NCBI GenBank assembly: GCA_051880395.1 | Contig: JBJENW010000345.1 | Location: forward strand, 1 to 37,344 | DNA from: JBJENW01 sp051880395 | GTDB lineage: Bacteria > Bacillota > Clostridia > Lachnospirales > Lachnospiraceae | Length of the DNA stretch: 37,344 nucleotides | Direction: 5' to 3' | Shown here: piece by piece, positions 1 through 8,299 of the stretch | How the letters are laid out: every line of letters begins with the position of its first letter | Position numbering within the stretch: position 1 is the stretch's first letter | Notes under the pieces: model-generated | Seen by the model: only the letters and a program-made list of their open reading frames with translations | Told to the model about the DNA's origin: nothing | Database searches by the model: none | Made by a program: the position numbers and the translations under genes

Positions 1-83
1 TTCTGGAAACAGCCGCCCCCGCCTTGCGCACCCAGCCGAATTTCGGAAACGTCCGTATAGAAACTCCCCCGGTTGAGATATTT
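1..83 (+). repeat. Right end of a fold-back element copy, cut by window start
   Basis: This stretch matches the right end of the complete fold-back element at 4414-4802. The shared terminal block is AAACGTCCGTATAG, then a C-run, then GGTTGAGATATT. The inner part (about 1-45, with AAACAGCC and GCCCCCGCCTTGC) is a diverged version of 4727-4766. The left half would lie outside the window. It ends about 120 bases beyond the stop of the ABC transporter gene, which is transcribed towards it. 84-203 holds no recognised gene; a 7-bp stem at 160-180 lacks a T-run. Confidence 0.7.
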
Positions 84-203
84 TTCGCGTCCCGCCGTTT
101 TCAAAGAGTAGTGGGGCCGATACCGTTTCGAGTGGCCAACAAAGTCCCGTCTGCAACACTTACGCTCATATAAAGCGTAAATCCCGCTGAAATAGGAATT
201 CTA

Positions 204-1910
204 TTACGAAATTCTTCCGTGATTCATTTCATAGGTGGTATCTGCCAGATTCATCGTAGACTGTCTGTGGGATACAAGCACTACCGTTTTGTCCTGGCAG
301 GATTCTTTTAAGGATTTTAAGATTATTCCCTCATTTAGGGCGTCGAGATTACTCGTCGGCTCGTCAAGAAGCAGAAATGGTGCGTCATGCAAAAATGCCC
401 GTGCCAATCCGATTCGCTGCTTTTCACCACCAGAAAGCGTGTCACCAAGTTCCCCGACCTGCGTATCATATCCGTTTGGAAGTGTAAGAATAAACGCATG
501 AATGGATGCTTTTTTCGCCGCCTCCATAATTTCTTCTCTGGAAGCTCCCGACTTTGAGACAGCTATATTATTTGCAATCGAATCATGAAATAAATATGTT
601 TCCTGCGTGACATAGGATTCCATATTTCTTAAATCTGCAGTATTGATTGATCGAATATCTTTTTGGGAAATGAAAATTTTTCCGCTATCCACATCCCAAA
701 AGCGCATCAACAGTTTTAAGAATGTAGATTTTCCAGAACCGCTTGCGCCACGAATGCCTACTACTTTTCCTTTCGGGAGTGCAATGGAGTAGTCTTTCAA
801 AATCGTTTCATCTTCATAGGCAAACGTTACCTGTTCTGCTTTTGCACCTTCAAATGTTACTGGTTCTTTTCCACTGACTTCTTCCATCTGTGGTTCTTCC
901 TCTAAAAGCGACAACACACGCTCTCCACTTGCCAATGTCTGATTTAAATTATTCGATAAATTTGACAAAGCAACCACTGGGCCAAATGACCCCATCATGG
1001 CAATCGTTGCGATCAGCAGATTTTCAAACGTAACGACCCCTGCCTGATATTTCCAGAGCATAAAAAATAACATTCCAAACGAGAAAAACAGAATCATGAA
1101 ATTTGTAAGTGATCCCTGTGCTGCCTCCTGCCGATTCAGTTTTTTTTGTAATTGTGCCAGTTTTTGAGAACGTTCTTCCATCCGTACCATACGCTCTTTC
1201 CCTTTGTCATACTGAATCGTCTCATCAAGACCTCTGAGTGAATCCAAAAGAAAGCTGTTTAATTCACCAAAAGATTCCCGAAATTCCATGCCTTCTTTTG
1301 CGCCCTTTCTTCCATTCCAAAGCGGAATCACGCAGCCAACGACCAGATAACCCAAAAGTGCGATCACACCCGCCATCGGATCCTGATATCCAATGAAACA
1401 GACCATTACACCACAAGTCAAAATTGCAATCACAATCGGAGAAATGGTGTGTGCATAAAAGACCTCCAGAAGTTCAATATCGGAAGTGATCATGGATATC
1501 AGGTTTCCCTTGTCCCTGCCTTCGAGTTTTGCCGGACAAAGTTTTCTTAAAACCGCAAACACTTTATGACGAATGATCGCTAAAAGTTTAAATGCAATAA
1601 AATGATTGCAATACTGCTCACCATAATGTAAAATACCACGAGATACCGCCAGAAGGATTAACACCATCCCGAGTGTTTTTGGCGATAATGATACAATTCC
1701 GCCCATATTTGCAGCACTCAGTTTCCATCCCAGTTGTTGAAAAAGAACGTGAAGCAACCCGTATCCGGATAGGATGGTCAGAAAAATTGCACATAGATAT
1801 CCCAAAACACCAAGAATAATCGCCAGACACATGATTCCAAGCAGCGGTCTGACCAGACCGATCAACTGTCCCATGATCACAATCCCTTTTCTTCTGTTTT
1901 TTTGTTCCAT
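204..1910 (-). CDS. CydC-like ABC transporter, fused permease and ATPase
   Basis: This is one half of a heterodimeric ABC exporter. About 330 N-terminal residues with several hydrophobic segments form the membrane domain. The ATPase domain follows, with Walker A GASGSGKST, signature LSGGEKQR and Walker B FLLLDEPTSNLD, all intact. The 568 aa length is normal for CydC/CydD-type half-transporters, which in other bacteria export cysteine and glutathione for cytochrome bd assembly. No cydAB genes are visible, so the substrate is uncertain. The start codon shares one base with the stop of the partner gene (TAATG), pointing to translational coupling. A second ATG at 1874, preceded by AAAGGGA, could be the true start. 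It is the last gene of the DUF454 operon. The family is sure; the CydC assignment is by similarity and pairing. Confidence 0.8.
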   Translation of the reverse strand: MEQKNRRKGIVIMGQLIGLVRPLLGIMCLAIILGVLGYLCAIFLTILSGYGLLHVLFQQLGWKLSAANMGGIVSLSPKTLGMVLILLAVSRGILHYGEQYCNHFIAFKLLAIIRHKVFAVLRKLCPAKLEGRDKGNLISMITSDIELLEVFYAHTISPIVIAILTCGVMVCFIGYQDPMAGVIALLGYLVVGCVIPLWNGRKGAKEGMEFRESFGELNSFLLDSLRGLDETIQYDKGKERMVRMEERSQKLAQLQKKLNRQEAAQGSLTNFMILFFSFGMLFFMLWKYQAGVVTFENLLIATIAMMGSFGPVVALSNLSNNLNQTLASGERVLSLLEEEPQMEEVSGKEPVTFEGAKAEQVTFAYEDETILKDYSIALPKGKVVGIRGASGSGKSTFLKLLMRFWDVDSGKIFISQKDIRSINTADLRNMESYVTQETYLFHDSIANNIAVSKSGASREEIMEAAKKASIHAFILTLPNGYDTQVGELGDTLSGGEKQRIGLARAFLHDAPFLLLDEPTSNLDALNEGIILKSLKESCQDKTVVLVSHRQSTMNLADTTYEMNHGRIS

Positions 1911-3658
1911 TACTCTGCCACCACCTTTCTGTTTTTTGATCCATAGGATTCTAGTTCACTCTGATAATGGTACAGTCGTTCATATGGTCCGCCCGCCTGC
2001 ATCAGTTCCTTATGCGTCCCCGATTGGCGGATCCGTCCGTTTTCCAACATATAAATCCGGTCGGATTCCACCACATTTGCCAGTCTGTGCGAAATGAGTA
2101 GAATCGTTTTTGTCTTTGCAAGTTCCCGAATCACATCCATGATCATTTCTTCGCTTTCCATATCGATATTGGACGTTGCCTCATCAAAAATATAAACCGG
2201 TGTATCATGAAGCAGTGCTCTTGCCAGTGCAAGCCGCTGACACTGACCGCCGGAAAAGTTGCTTCCCTTTTCCAAAATGACCGTATCCAGTCCTCTTTGC
2301 ATCTGCAAAAACCCCCAAAGATTTACCTGTTTCAATACATTTTTCAGTTTTTCATCGGATGCGTCTTTCTCCCCCATTTTTAAATTTTCCCGAACGGTTC
2401 CTTTGAATAAATAACTATTATGTGCCACGAATGTTATATGTTTCATCAGACTTTTTTCTGATAGTTCACGCAGTTCTTTCCCCTGAATCGTAATACTGCC
2501 TGTATACTTTCTGTTTCTTCCCATTAAAATCCCGGCAATTGTACTTTTTCCGGAACCGGATGTTCCAACAATAGAAGTAAAACTCCCAGCAGGAAATTCC
2601 ATATCCACTCCCTTTAAAATCTCCCGGTTATCCTCATAAGCAAACTGTACCCCCTGCAGACAAATTGAATCTTGTGTATCTTCTAATTCCAATTTCTTTT
2701 CTCCCGGCTGTGGCAGATCAAGCAGTGCAAAAATCTTATCGCTCGCTGCCATCCCATTCATCGCAATATGAAAAAAAGACCCCAAAAGTCTGAGTGGGAT
2801 AAAAAACTCCGATGCCAAAAGAAGAATCATCAACGCTCCGCCAAAACTCACATGCCCCTTTGCAAACTCAGAAAGTGTAACGATCATACCAACTGCTGCG
2901 CCACCATAGGCAATGCTATCCATCACGCTGGTCGAATTCAACTGCATCGTCAGCACTTTCATCGTGATTCGGCGGAATTTCTGTGATTCTTCATCCATTT
3001 CCGCTGCTTTCTTTTCGTCTGCCTGATAAATTTTTAACGTCGTTAGCCCCTGCAGATTTTCCAGAAACGAATCCCCAAGTTCCGTATAAATTCCCCAGTA
3101 TTTGTTTAGCAGTTTCTTCGCCAATTTCTGAACTGCCACAATCGAAATCGGAATCAGCGGTACACAGACCAAAAGCACCACACTCGCTTTTGCATTGACC
3201 GGCAGAAGCATCACAAACAACGTCACCGGCGCCAGAAGGCTGTAAAAGAACTGGGATAAATATTTCCCAAAATACGTTTCTAACTGTTCTACTCCCTCTG
3301 CTGCCATCTGCACGACCTCGGAAGTCGCAATACTTTCCCGATAAGAAGCCCCAAGTTTCAATAATTTTCCATAGATTTTCTCACGTAAAATTCGTTTGAC
3401 ATCCACGCTCGCTTTATAGGACGCATAGGATGCTTGTCTGTCACAAAAAAAACGCAGTATCATTGCTGCCAAGACCATGCCGCCATAGGACAATATTTCA
3501 TTTTTTGCCAAAGTTCCATACAACGTATGATCCAAAAATGTCACTGCTGCATAGATCATCAGAACCTGACAAAACAGCGACAGCCACTTCCAGATCACTT
3601 GAAACACAATATATTTTTTTGCATGAGACAATAATTTTATAAGTCTCGTCTTTATCAT
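1910..3658 (-). CDS. CydD-like ABC transporter, fused permease and ATPase
   Basis: This is the partner half-transporter of the gene at 204-1910. It has an N-terminal six-helix type membrane domain (roughly residues 15-310) and a C-terminal nucleotide-binding domain with Walker A GTSGSGKST, signature FSGGQCQR and Walker B VYIFDEATSNID. The 582 aa length fits the CydD family. The ribosome binding site AAAGAGG lies close before the ATG. Neither ATPase half shows a degenerate Walker B glutamate, so both nucleotide sites may be active. A 59-base gap separates it from the DUF454 gene upstream and its stop overlaps the next start by one base, so the three genes are probably one transcript. A thiol or heme-related export role is suggested by family only; other substrates are possible. 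Confidence 0.8.
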   Translation of the reverse strand: MIKTRLIKLLSHAKKYIVFQVIWKWLSLFCQVLMIYAAVTFLDHTLYGTLAKNEILSYGGMVLAAMILRFFCDRQASYASYKASVDVKRILREKIYGKLLKLGASYRESIATSEVVQMAAEGVEQLETYFGKYLSQFFYSLLAPVTLFVMLLPVNAKASVVLLVCVPLIPISIVAVQKLAKKLLNKYWGIYTELGDSFLENLQGLTTLKIYQADEKKAAEMDEESQKFRRITMKVLTMQLNSTSVMDSIAYGGAAVGMIVTLSEFAKGHVSFGGALMILLLASEFFIPLRLLGSFFHIAMNGMAASDKIFALLDLPQPGEKKLELEDTQDSICLQGVQFAYEDNREILKGVDMEFPAGSFTSIVGTSGSGKSTIAGILMGRNRKYTGSITIQGKELRELSEKSLMKHITFVAHNSYLFKGTVRENLKMGEKDASDEKLKNVLKQVNLWGFLQMQRGLDTVILEKGSNFSGGQCQRLALARALLHDTPVYIFDEATSNIDMESEEMIMDVIRELAKTKTILLISHRLANVVESDRIYMLENGRIRQSGTHKELMQAGGPYERLYHYQSELESYGSKNRKVVAE

Positions 3659-3717
3659 AGTTACCTCTTTCTTCTCTTTTTATTTTCTAGTGTACTGACA
3701 CGTTCATTTTCAGCCTA

Positions 3718-4119
3718 CTAGTCTTTTGCCACAATTTGTTCTGTTTTCACTGTCTTTATCCGCACAAAAAAGTACCACAAATGACCGACCCAGACGACAG
3801 CGATACAAAGTCTTGCGATCGGTACATTCTTCATGCAGAGAAATCCGACAGCCATCACAACTGTCACCATACCGACGATCCGAAGTTTTGTGTTCATCGA
3901 CATTGCTCGTTCTTTGACAAAGCTTTCCAGATGTTTTTTGTAAAGATTTGTCCCGATAAACCAGTCATGTAATCTTTTGGAACTTTTTGCAAAACAGAAT
4001 ACGGTTGCCATATAAAACGGTACTGTCGGCATAATTGGAAGCACTACTCCTACTGTTCCCAGTCCCAGGAAAAGAAAGCCAAAAACGACCCACACGATTT
4101 TAAATAGATTTTTCTTCAT
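3718..4119 (-). CDS. DUF454 (YbaN-like) inner membrane protein
   Basis: This 133 aa protein has the DUF454 pattern. A first membrane segment (about residues 8-30) runs into the family motif GVVLPIMPTVPFYM; a short charged loop with KSSKRLHDWF follows; two more hydrophobic segments lie near residues 80-120. The molecular function of DUF454 proteins is unknown. It is the first gene of an operon with the CydDC-like exporter, an association that suggests a helper role in the same membrane process (inference). A canonical promoter (4168-4197) and a dyad (4142-4157) lie upstream. The start is preceded by AAAGGG at suitable spacing. Confidence 0.85.
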   Translation of the reverse strand: MKKNLFKIVWVVFGFLFLGLGTVGVVLPIMPTVPFYMATVFCFAKSSKRLHDWFIGTNLYKKHLESFVKERAMSMNTKLRIVGMVTVVMAVGFLCMKNVPIARLCIAVVWVGHLWYFFVRIKTVKTEQIVAKD

Positions 4120-4141
4120 CCTTATTCCCTTTCCACCTTAT

Positions 4142-4157
4142 GTTAGCTTATTCTAAC
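4142..4157 (-). promoter_or_regulatory. Dyad operator candidate, GTTAG-N6-CTAAC
   Basis: A perfect 5-bp inverted repeat with a 6-base spacer lies immediately downstream of the predicted transcription start of the DUF454-CydDC-like operon, where a repressor would block transcription. TTAG/CTAA half-sites resemble those of DtxR/MntR-type metal regulators (established for that family), but the spacing is not a textbook match, so the regulator is unknown. Confidence 0.5.
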
Positions 4158-4167
4158 TCCAGAACAT

Positions 4168-4197
4168 ATTATATGACAGAAATTATTGTATCGTCAA
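4168..4197 (-). promoter_or_regulatory. SigA-type promoter for DUF454-ABC operon
   Basis: On the minus strand a TTGACG -35 box (4197-4192) and a perfect TATAAT -10 box (4173-4168) are separated by 18 bases. Transcription would start near 4160, about 40 bases before the DUF454 start codon. Confidence 0.7.
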
Positions 4198-4245
4198 GAA
4201 TTTTGATTTGGGAATTTCTTCTATTTTTTTTGTATTTTGACAAAA

Positions 4246-4413
4246 AATATCTCAGTCTCGGGGGATTCTCTATACGGACGTTTCCGGGATTCGGGCAGGC
4301 ACAGACCACGCGGCGGCATCTTACAGAGTGGCTAGACAGGCATCGTTGAGTGAATCCAACGCAGTCAGATGGGCAAATAGACAAAGGATTTGGCTGATGT
4401 AAAGATTTGTTCC
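4246..4413 (-). repeat. Left half of a diverged fold-back element
   Basis: The outer end (4246-4285: AATATCTCA, then GGGGATTCTC, then TATACGGACGTTTCCGG) is the reverse complement of the right terminus at 4762-4802. The inner part (about 4325-4375, with AGTGGCTAGACAGG and GATGGGC) aligns with 4490-4530 of the complete copy. There is no matching right half before the complete copy begins, so this is a half element or the outer left arm of a composite. No coding sequence is supported here. Confidence 0.65.
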
Positions 4414-4802
4414 AATATCTCAACCAATCGTTTCCCATACACAGTTTCCGGTATCCGCCAGAAGGCAAGGAGCGGGGGTGGCTGAAACAAAAGTGGCTTT
4501 GACAGAAATGTTAGTGAGTTTGGATGGGCGGATCTGTGATGCCTTTGCTGTCTTTCGTTCGGCGGACCGGCTGTGCGAATCTGTATGCCAGAGAAAGAAT
4601 CCGCTTTTGATTCTGGCTCTGGCATACAGATTCGTGCAGACTGTCCGACCTTCGAAAGACAGCAAAAATAAAGCATCACAGATCCGCCCATCCAAAACTC
4701 GACTTCATTTCTGTCTAGCCACTTTTGTTTCAGCCACCCCGCTCCTTGCCTTCTGGCGGATACCGAAAACGTCCGCATAGGAAATCCCCCGGTTGAGATA
4801 TT
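4414..4802. repeat. Complete ~390-bp fold-back (long inverted repeat) element
   Basis: The whole stretch is one imperfect palindrome centred near 4608. The outer ends AATATCTCAACC (4414-4425) and GGTTGAGATATT (4791-4802) are exact inverse complements. The best-paired block is 4449-4497 with 4716-4766, about 48 pairs with one bulged G. Further paired blocks are 4521-4555 with 4655-4691, and 4572-4595 with 4616-4639. The loop is only a few bases around 4602-4610. A transcript would form a hairpin of about 190 bp. There is no transposase and no supported gene. Its right end touches the stop codon of the lactate permease gene. It may act as a mobile non-autonomous element, a terminator, or both (inference). 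Confidence 0.8.
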
Positions 4803-6361
4803 TATGAAATAAGCGGCAACCCCAAAAAACAGATCAATCCCATCACCACAACAAAAAGCAGGTAATACCGAATCGATTTCGACATGATCTTTCCCTCTAC
4901 TCCCGGTGCGTGAATTGCAGCAACCGCAATTGCGATCGTCTGCGGAGAGATCATTTTTCCGGCATCAGCACCCACCGCATTTGCCGCACAGATCCAAACT
5001 TCATTGAAGCCGAGTGCCTGCGCCGTCTGCTGTTGCAAACCGCCAAACAACAGGCTCGCATTTGTGCCGCTTCCAGTCACAAAGCTTCCGATCGAACCAA
5101 TAAACGGTGCAAAAAGCGGATACATGCTTCCCGTCACTGCTACAACAACCGTTGCAATCTGACCGATCATGCCACTGTATCCCATGATCTTTGCAAGTGC
5201 TACAATGGACACGATCGCCACAACGGTTTTTGCCATCTGCCGGATACTTTCCCATAAAACAATCCCAATCTCACCAAAAGACGCTTTTTGGATTTTTCCG
5301 CCGATGACTGCGGACAGAAAAATCAACATGCCTGGTGCTGTAAGCCAGCGAAAGGTCGTCGGCTTTGCTCCTTCTCCTTGATAAATCTGAATGGAGGTAG
5401 CGATTTTTTCCAGTGGCTCCTTGATTGCCGGAATCGCAGACAAAATCAAAAAAAGAAAAATCAAAAGAAATGGGCTGCACGCAGTCACTGCCTCTTTCCA
5501 GTTCAGTTTCGGTTTTACATCCTTCGCCCTTCCCATACGGTATTCCTCCGGAATCTGTTGTATTCCGACCTTCGACAATAAAATGATACTGATCATCGCA
5601 CCAAACGCACCAAAAATATTTGCCAGTTCCGGCCCTAAAAATTTTGCGCAAGCCATCTCTGGAATCAGATATCCCAAACCGGCTCCGAAAACCACATGCC
5701 AGATTCCCTGAAAAACACTGCTTCCTTTTCCCTTTTCTGAAACCGTATTTCCATATAGCCATGTCATAAAAAACGGACTACATAAAATCAATGGCGCAAC
5801 CTGTAAAACGGCTGTAAATCCAAGTTCTCGGACATCTAAACCAGTAATGTCGCTGAGCGTCACTGTCGGAATCCCAATCGAGCCAAACATCGTTGGTGTA
5901 GAATTTGCGATCAGACATACAACCGCAGAAAAAATCGGCTCAAACCCCATTGTCACCAGCATTCCGGCCGGAATCGCAACAGCTGTTCCAAATCCTGCCA
6001 TTCCCTCCATGAAGCCTCCAAATCCCCATGCCACCAACAACACCAACACACGCTTATCTTCCGATACGCACATCAGCATTTTTTTGATCACATCCATTGC
6101 GCCCGTATGCAGACATAAATTGTAAGTAAAAATTGCAGCAATAATGACCAGTGAAATCGGCCAGATTGCCATCACCACTCCCTCTAATATCGCCGAAACA
6201 AGGCTACCGGCACGCATATGCCACACAAAAACACCCAGAATCACTGTTATGCCAAATGAAATCAGACAGGCATAGTGTCCCTGCATCCGAAATATCGTAA
6301 GTGCCACAATCAGCCAGAGAATCGGTGAAATTGCAAGCAGAAACATCCCGAAATCATACAT
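4802..6361 (-). CDS. L-lactate permease family transporter
   Basis: This is a 519 aa polytopic membrane protein of the LctP/GlcA lactate permease family, which imports L-lactate (and glycolate in some members) with protons. The diagnostic motifs are GGFMEGMAGFGTAVAIPAG near residue 120 and GSIGSFVTGSGTNASLLFGG near residue 415; hydrophobic segments cover nearly the whole chain. The start is preceded by AAAAGGAG. No lactate dehydrogenase or electron-transfer flavoprotein genes are adjacent, so it may serve uptake or export of lactate. Its TAA stop abuts the fold-back element at 4414-4802, so the element forms the entire immediate 3' untranslated region. It appears to be a single-gene unit divergent from thrH. 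Confidence 0.88.
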   Translation of the reverse strand: MYDFGMFLLAISPILWLIVALTIFRMQGHYACLISFGITVILGVFVWHMRAGSLVSAILEGVVMAIWPISLVIIAAIFTYNLCLHTGAMDVIKKMLMCVSEDKRVLVLLVAWGFGGFMEGMAGFGTAVAIPAGMLVTMGFEPIFSAVVCLIANSTPTMFGSIGIPTVTLSDITGLDVRELGFTAVLQVAPLILCSPFFMTWLYGNTVSEKGKGSSVFQGIWHVVFGAGLGYLIPEMACAKFLGPELANIFGAFGAMISIILLSKVGIQQIPEEYRMGRAKDVKPKLNWKEAVTACSPFLLIFLFLILSAIPAIKEPLEKIATSIQIYQGEGAKPTTFRWLTAPGMLIFLSAVIGGKIQKASFGEIGIVLWESIRQMAKTVVAIVSIVALAKIMGYSGMIGQIATVVVAVTGSMYPLFAPFIGSIGSFVTGSGTNASLLFGGLQQQTAQALGFNEVWICAANAVGADAGKMISPQTIAIAVAAIHAPGVEGKIMSKSIRYYLLFVVVMGLICFLGLPLIS

Positions 6362-6487
6362 AAAATTTTTCTCCTTTTCTCACAGATAACGCATACGTTC
6401 TTTTTTATTATTTCTGTTCCCATCCGTTCTATTCACAATGCTATGAATAAAAATTTGGATTTTGTTATAGAAAAAAAAGCCATTCTA

Positions 6488-6496
6488 TGGTAGTAT
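6488..6496 (+). promoter_or_regulatory. Extended -10 promoter candidate for thrH
   Basis: TG-G-TAGTAT forms an extended -10 box about 90 bases before the thrH start. No good -35 box lies at the right distance. A small stem (CAGAGTGC with GCACTTCTG, about 6519-6545) lies in the leader but has no T-run. Confidence 0.3.
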
Positions 6497-6584
6497 AAAT
6501 TTGTTAATCTAAAGTGACAGAGTGCAGCAAATTGTCGCACTTCTGTTGAAGCAAAAATTTTCAAGTTATTGGAGGAAATCATTT

Positions 6585-7187
6585 ATGTATATTACATGTC
6601 TTGACGTCGAAGGTGTATTGGTTCCGGAAATCTGGATTGCATTTGCAGAGGCAAGTGGAATTCCTGAATTAAAGAAAACAACCCGTGATGAACCGGACTA
6701 CGATAAACTGATGAACTGGAGACTTGGCATCTTAAAGGAACATGGTCTCGGATTAAAAGAAATTCAGGAAACCATTGCAAAAATCGATCCACTTCCTGGT
6801 GCAAAAGAGTTCTTAGACGAATTGCGTACCTTTAGCCAGGTCATCCTGATCAGTGATACGTTTACCCAGTTTGCAAGCCCGCTGATGGAAAAATTAGGAT
6901 GGCCGACACTGTTTTGTAACTCTCTTGAAGTTGCAGATAACGGTGAGATCACAGGATTTAAGATGAGATGCGAGCAGTCCAAATTAAGCACGGTAAAAGC
7001 ACTTCAATCTATCGGATTCGAAACAATCGCCAGCGGAGATTCTTACAATGATCTCGGCATGATCCAGGCAAGTAAAGCAGGCTTTTTATTCCGAAGCACA
7101 GATAAGATCAAAGCAGATTATCCACAGATTCCTGCATATGAGACATATGATGAATTATTAAGTGCGATCAAAAAAGCAATGAACTAA
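6585..7187 (+). CDS. thrH: ThrH-type phosphoserine phosphatase / homoserine phosphotransferase
   Basis: This 200 aa HAD-superfamily enzyme closely follows the Pseudomonas ThrH pattern. Motif I is DVEGVLVPEIW, with Glu in place of the usual second Asp as in ThrH; motif II is LISDTF; the lysine region is KMRCEQSK; motif III is SGDSYNDLGM. Known ThrH moves phosphate from phosphoserine to homoserine or hydrolyses phosphoserine, linking serine and threonine synthesis in the cytoplasm. The start at 6585 was chosen because GGAGGAAA lies 7 bases upstream; a GTG at 6522 would add residues outside the family. It is monocistronic, with a terminator at 7192. Confidence 0.88.
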   Translation: MYITCLDVEGVLVPEIWIAFAEASGIPELKKTTRDEPDYDKLMNWRLGILKEHGLGLKEIQETIAKIDPLPGAKEFLDELRTFSQVILISDTFTQFASPLMEKLGWPTLFCNSLEVADNGEITGFKMRCEQSKLSTVKALQSIGFETIASGDSYNDLGMIQASKAGFLFRSTDKIKADYPQIPAYETYDELLSAIKKAMN

Positions 7188-7191
7188 CTCC

Positions 7192-7232
7192 AAAACTCCC
7201 CGTTCCATATTTCCGGAATAGGGAGTTTTCTT
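7192..7232 (+). terminator. Rho-independent terminator after thrH
   Basis: AAAACTCCC (7192-7200) pairs with GGGAGTTTT (7221-7229), with an inner TTCC/GGAA pairing and a short T-rich tail. Confidence 0.75.
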
Positions 7233-7258
7233 CTAAAATAAAAAATGAGGTAGATTCT

Positions 7259-8203
7259 ATGATTCAAATTGATTTGATTACCGGTTTTCTTGGTTCCGGG
7301 AAAACCACCTTTATTCGGGAATATGCGAAATATTTTCTCGATCAGGGGCTCGACATCGGCATTCTGGAAAATGACTTTGGTGCTGTCAATGTCGATGCCA
7401 TGCTGCTACAGGACATCCTTGGCGAACACTGCTCTTTGGAAATGGTCGCTGGCGGATGCGATGCCGACTGTCACAAAAGACGATTTAAGACAAAACTGAT
7501 CACGATCGGTATGTACGGCTACGATCGCGTCTTAGTGGAGCCATCGGGAATTTTTGATATGGATGAGTTCTTTGATACCCTGCACGAAGAACCGTTGGAC
7601 CGCTGGTATGAGGTTGGAAATGTGATCACCATCATTGATGCCGGATTAGATCGGACATTGTCAGACGCTTCACGGTATATTCTGGTATCTCAGGCTGCGC
7701 AGGCAGGAACCGTTTTATATAGCCATACAAACGATGTGACAAAAGAACAGCTTGCCGCAACAAAACGCTATGTAGAAGAATCTTTCGAGCAATTGCACTG
7801 TAAAAAAAATCCGAATCAGCTTGTGATCGAAAAAGACTTTGAATCCTTACAAAAACAAGATTTTGAAGCGATTCTTTCCTCCGGCTATCAGACTGCCGAT
7901 TACGCAAAACTCTGGTCTGACGAACAGAAAACATATGACAGTCTCTGCTTTATGAATCTGGAGTTTTCAAAAGATTTTTTACTGCAGTCCTGTAAAAAAA
8001 TCTTAGAAGATCCTGCCTGCGGAAACGTCTTTCGAATCAAGGGCTTCCAAAAATTTCCGGATGGACACTGGATTTCCATCAATGCTACACGCCAAAAAAC
8101 CGATGTGCAGCCGATCGCAGACGGCCAGTCCGTTCTCATTGTGATCGGAGAACATCTGCATCAGGATGCCATCGAAAAATATTGGGGGAAATCCAATTTC
8201 TGA
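7259..8203 (+). CDS. CobW/G3E-family GTP-binding protein
   Basis: This 314 aa cytoplasmic P-loop GTPase belongs to the G3E (CobW/YjiA/UreG-like) family of metal-handling chaperones. Walker A is GFLGSGKTT at residues 9-17, the second G3E motif is ENDFG, and VEPSG lies near residue 94. The zinc-chaperone signature CxCC is not present in usual form; instead GGCDADCHKRR (near residue 67) gives two cysteines and a histidine. The C-terminal part (IKGFQKFPDGHWISINA) resembles the CobW C-terminal domain. The start is preceded by GAGGT. It stands between the thrH terminator and the acidic-repeat gene. The metal and client are unknown. Confidence 0.82.
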   Translation: MIQIDLITGFLGSGKTTFIREYAKYFLDQGLDIGILENDFGAVNVDAMLLQDILGEHCSLEMVAGGCDADCHKRRFKTKLITIGMYGYDRVLVEPSGIFDMDEFFDTLHEEPLDRWYEVGNVITIIDAGLDRTLSDASRYILVSQAAQAGTVLYSHTNDVTKEQLAATKRYVEESFEQLHCKKNPNQLVIEKDFESLQKQDFEAILSSGYQTADYAKLWSDEQKTYDSLCFMNLEFSKDFLLQSCKKILEDPACGNVFRIKGFQKFPDGHWISINATRQKTDVQPIADGQSVLIVIGEHLHQDAIEKYWGKSNF

Positions 8204-8226
8204 CAAGATAAATTTCCTAATATAAT
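8198..8226 (+). promoter_or_regulatory. Promoter candidate for the acidic-repeat gene
   Basis: A perfect TATAAT (8221-8226) has a weak TTCTGA -35 box 17 bases upstream, overlapping the end of the CobW-like gene. A 10-bp palindrome GATATATATC (8259-8268) follows in the leader. Confidence 0.35.
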
Positions 8227-8299
8227 TGCTCTTATGTTAACTTTTTCTGAAATATTCCGATATATATCACAGATATTGATGAAAAAGGAGATGAAACAT

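Noticed and set aside
160..180. Stem TTACGCT/AGCGTAA as terminator of the ABC operon
   Set aside because: Only 7 bp, AT-rich, and no T-run on the minus strand.
4365..4780. Open frames of about 90-137 codons on both strands inside the fold-back element
   Set aside because: They mirror each other because the DNA is palindromic, have no ribosome binding site and resemble no protein family.
3658..6361. Cytochrome bd assembly locus implied by CydDC-like genes
   Set aside because: No cydA or cydB lies near; the neighbours are DUF454 and a lactate permease, so only a CydDC-like label is justified.
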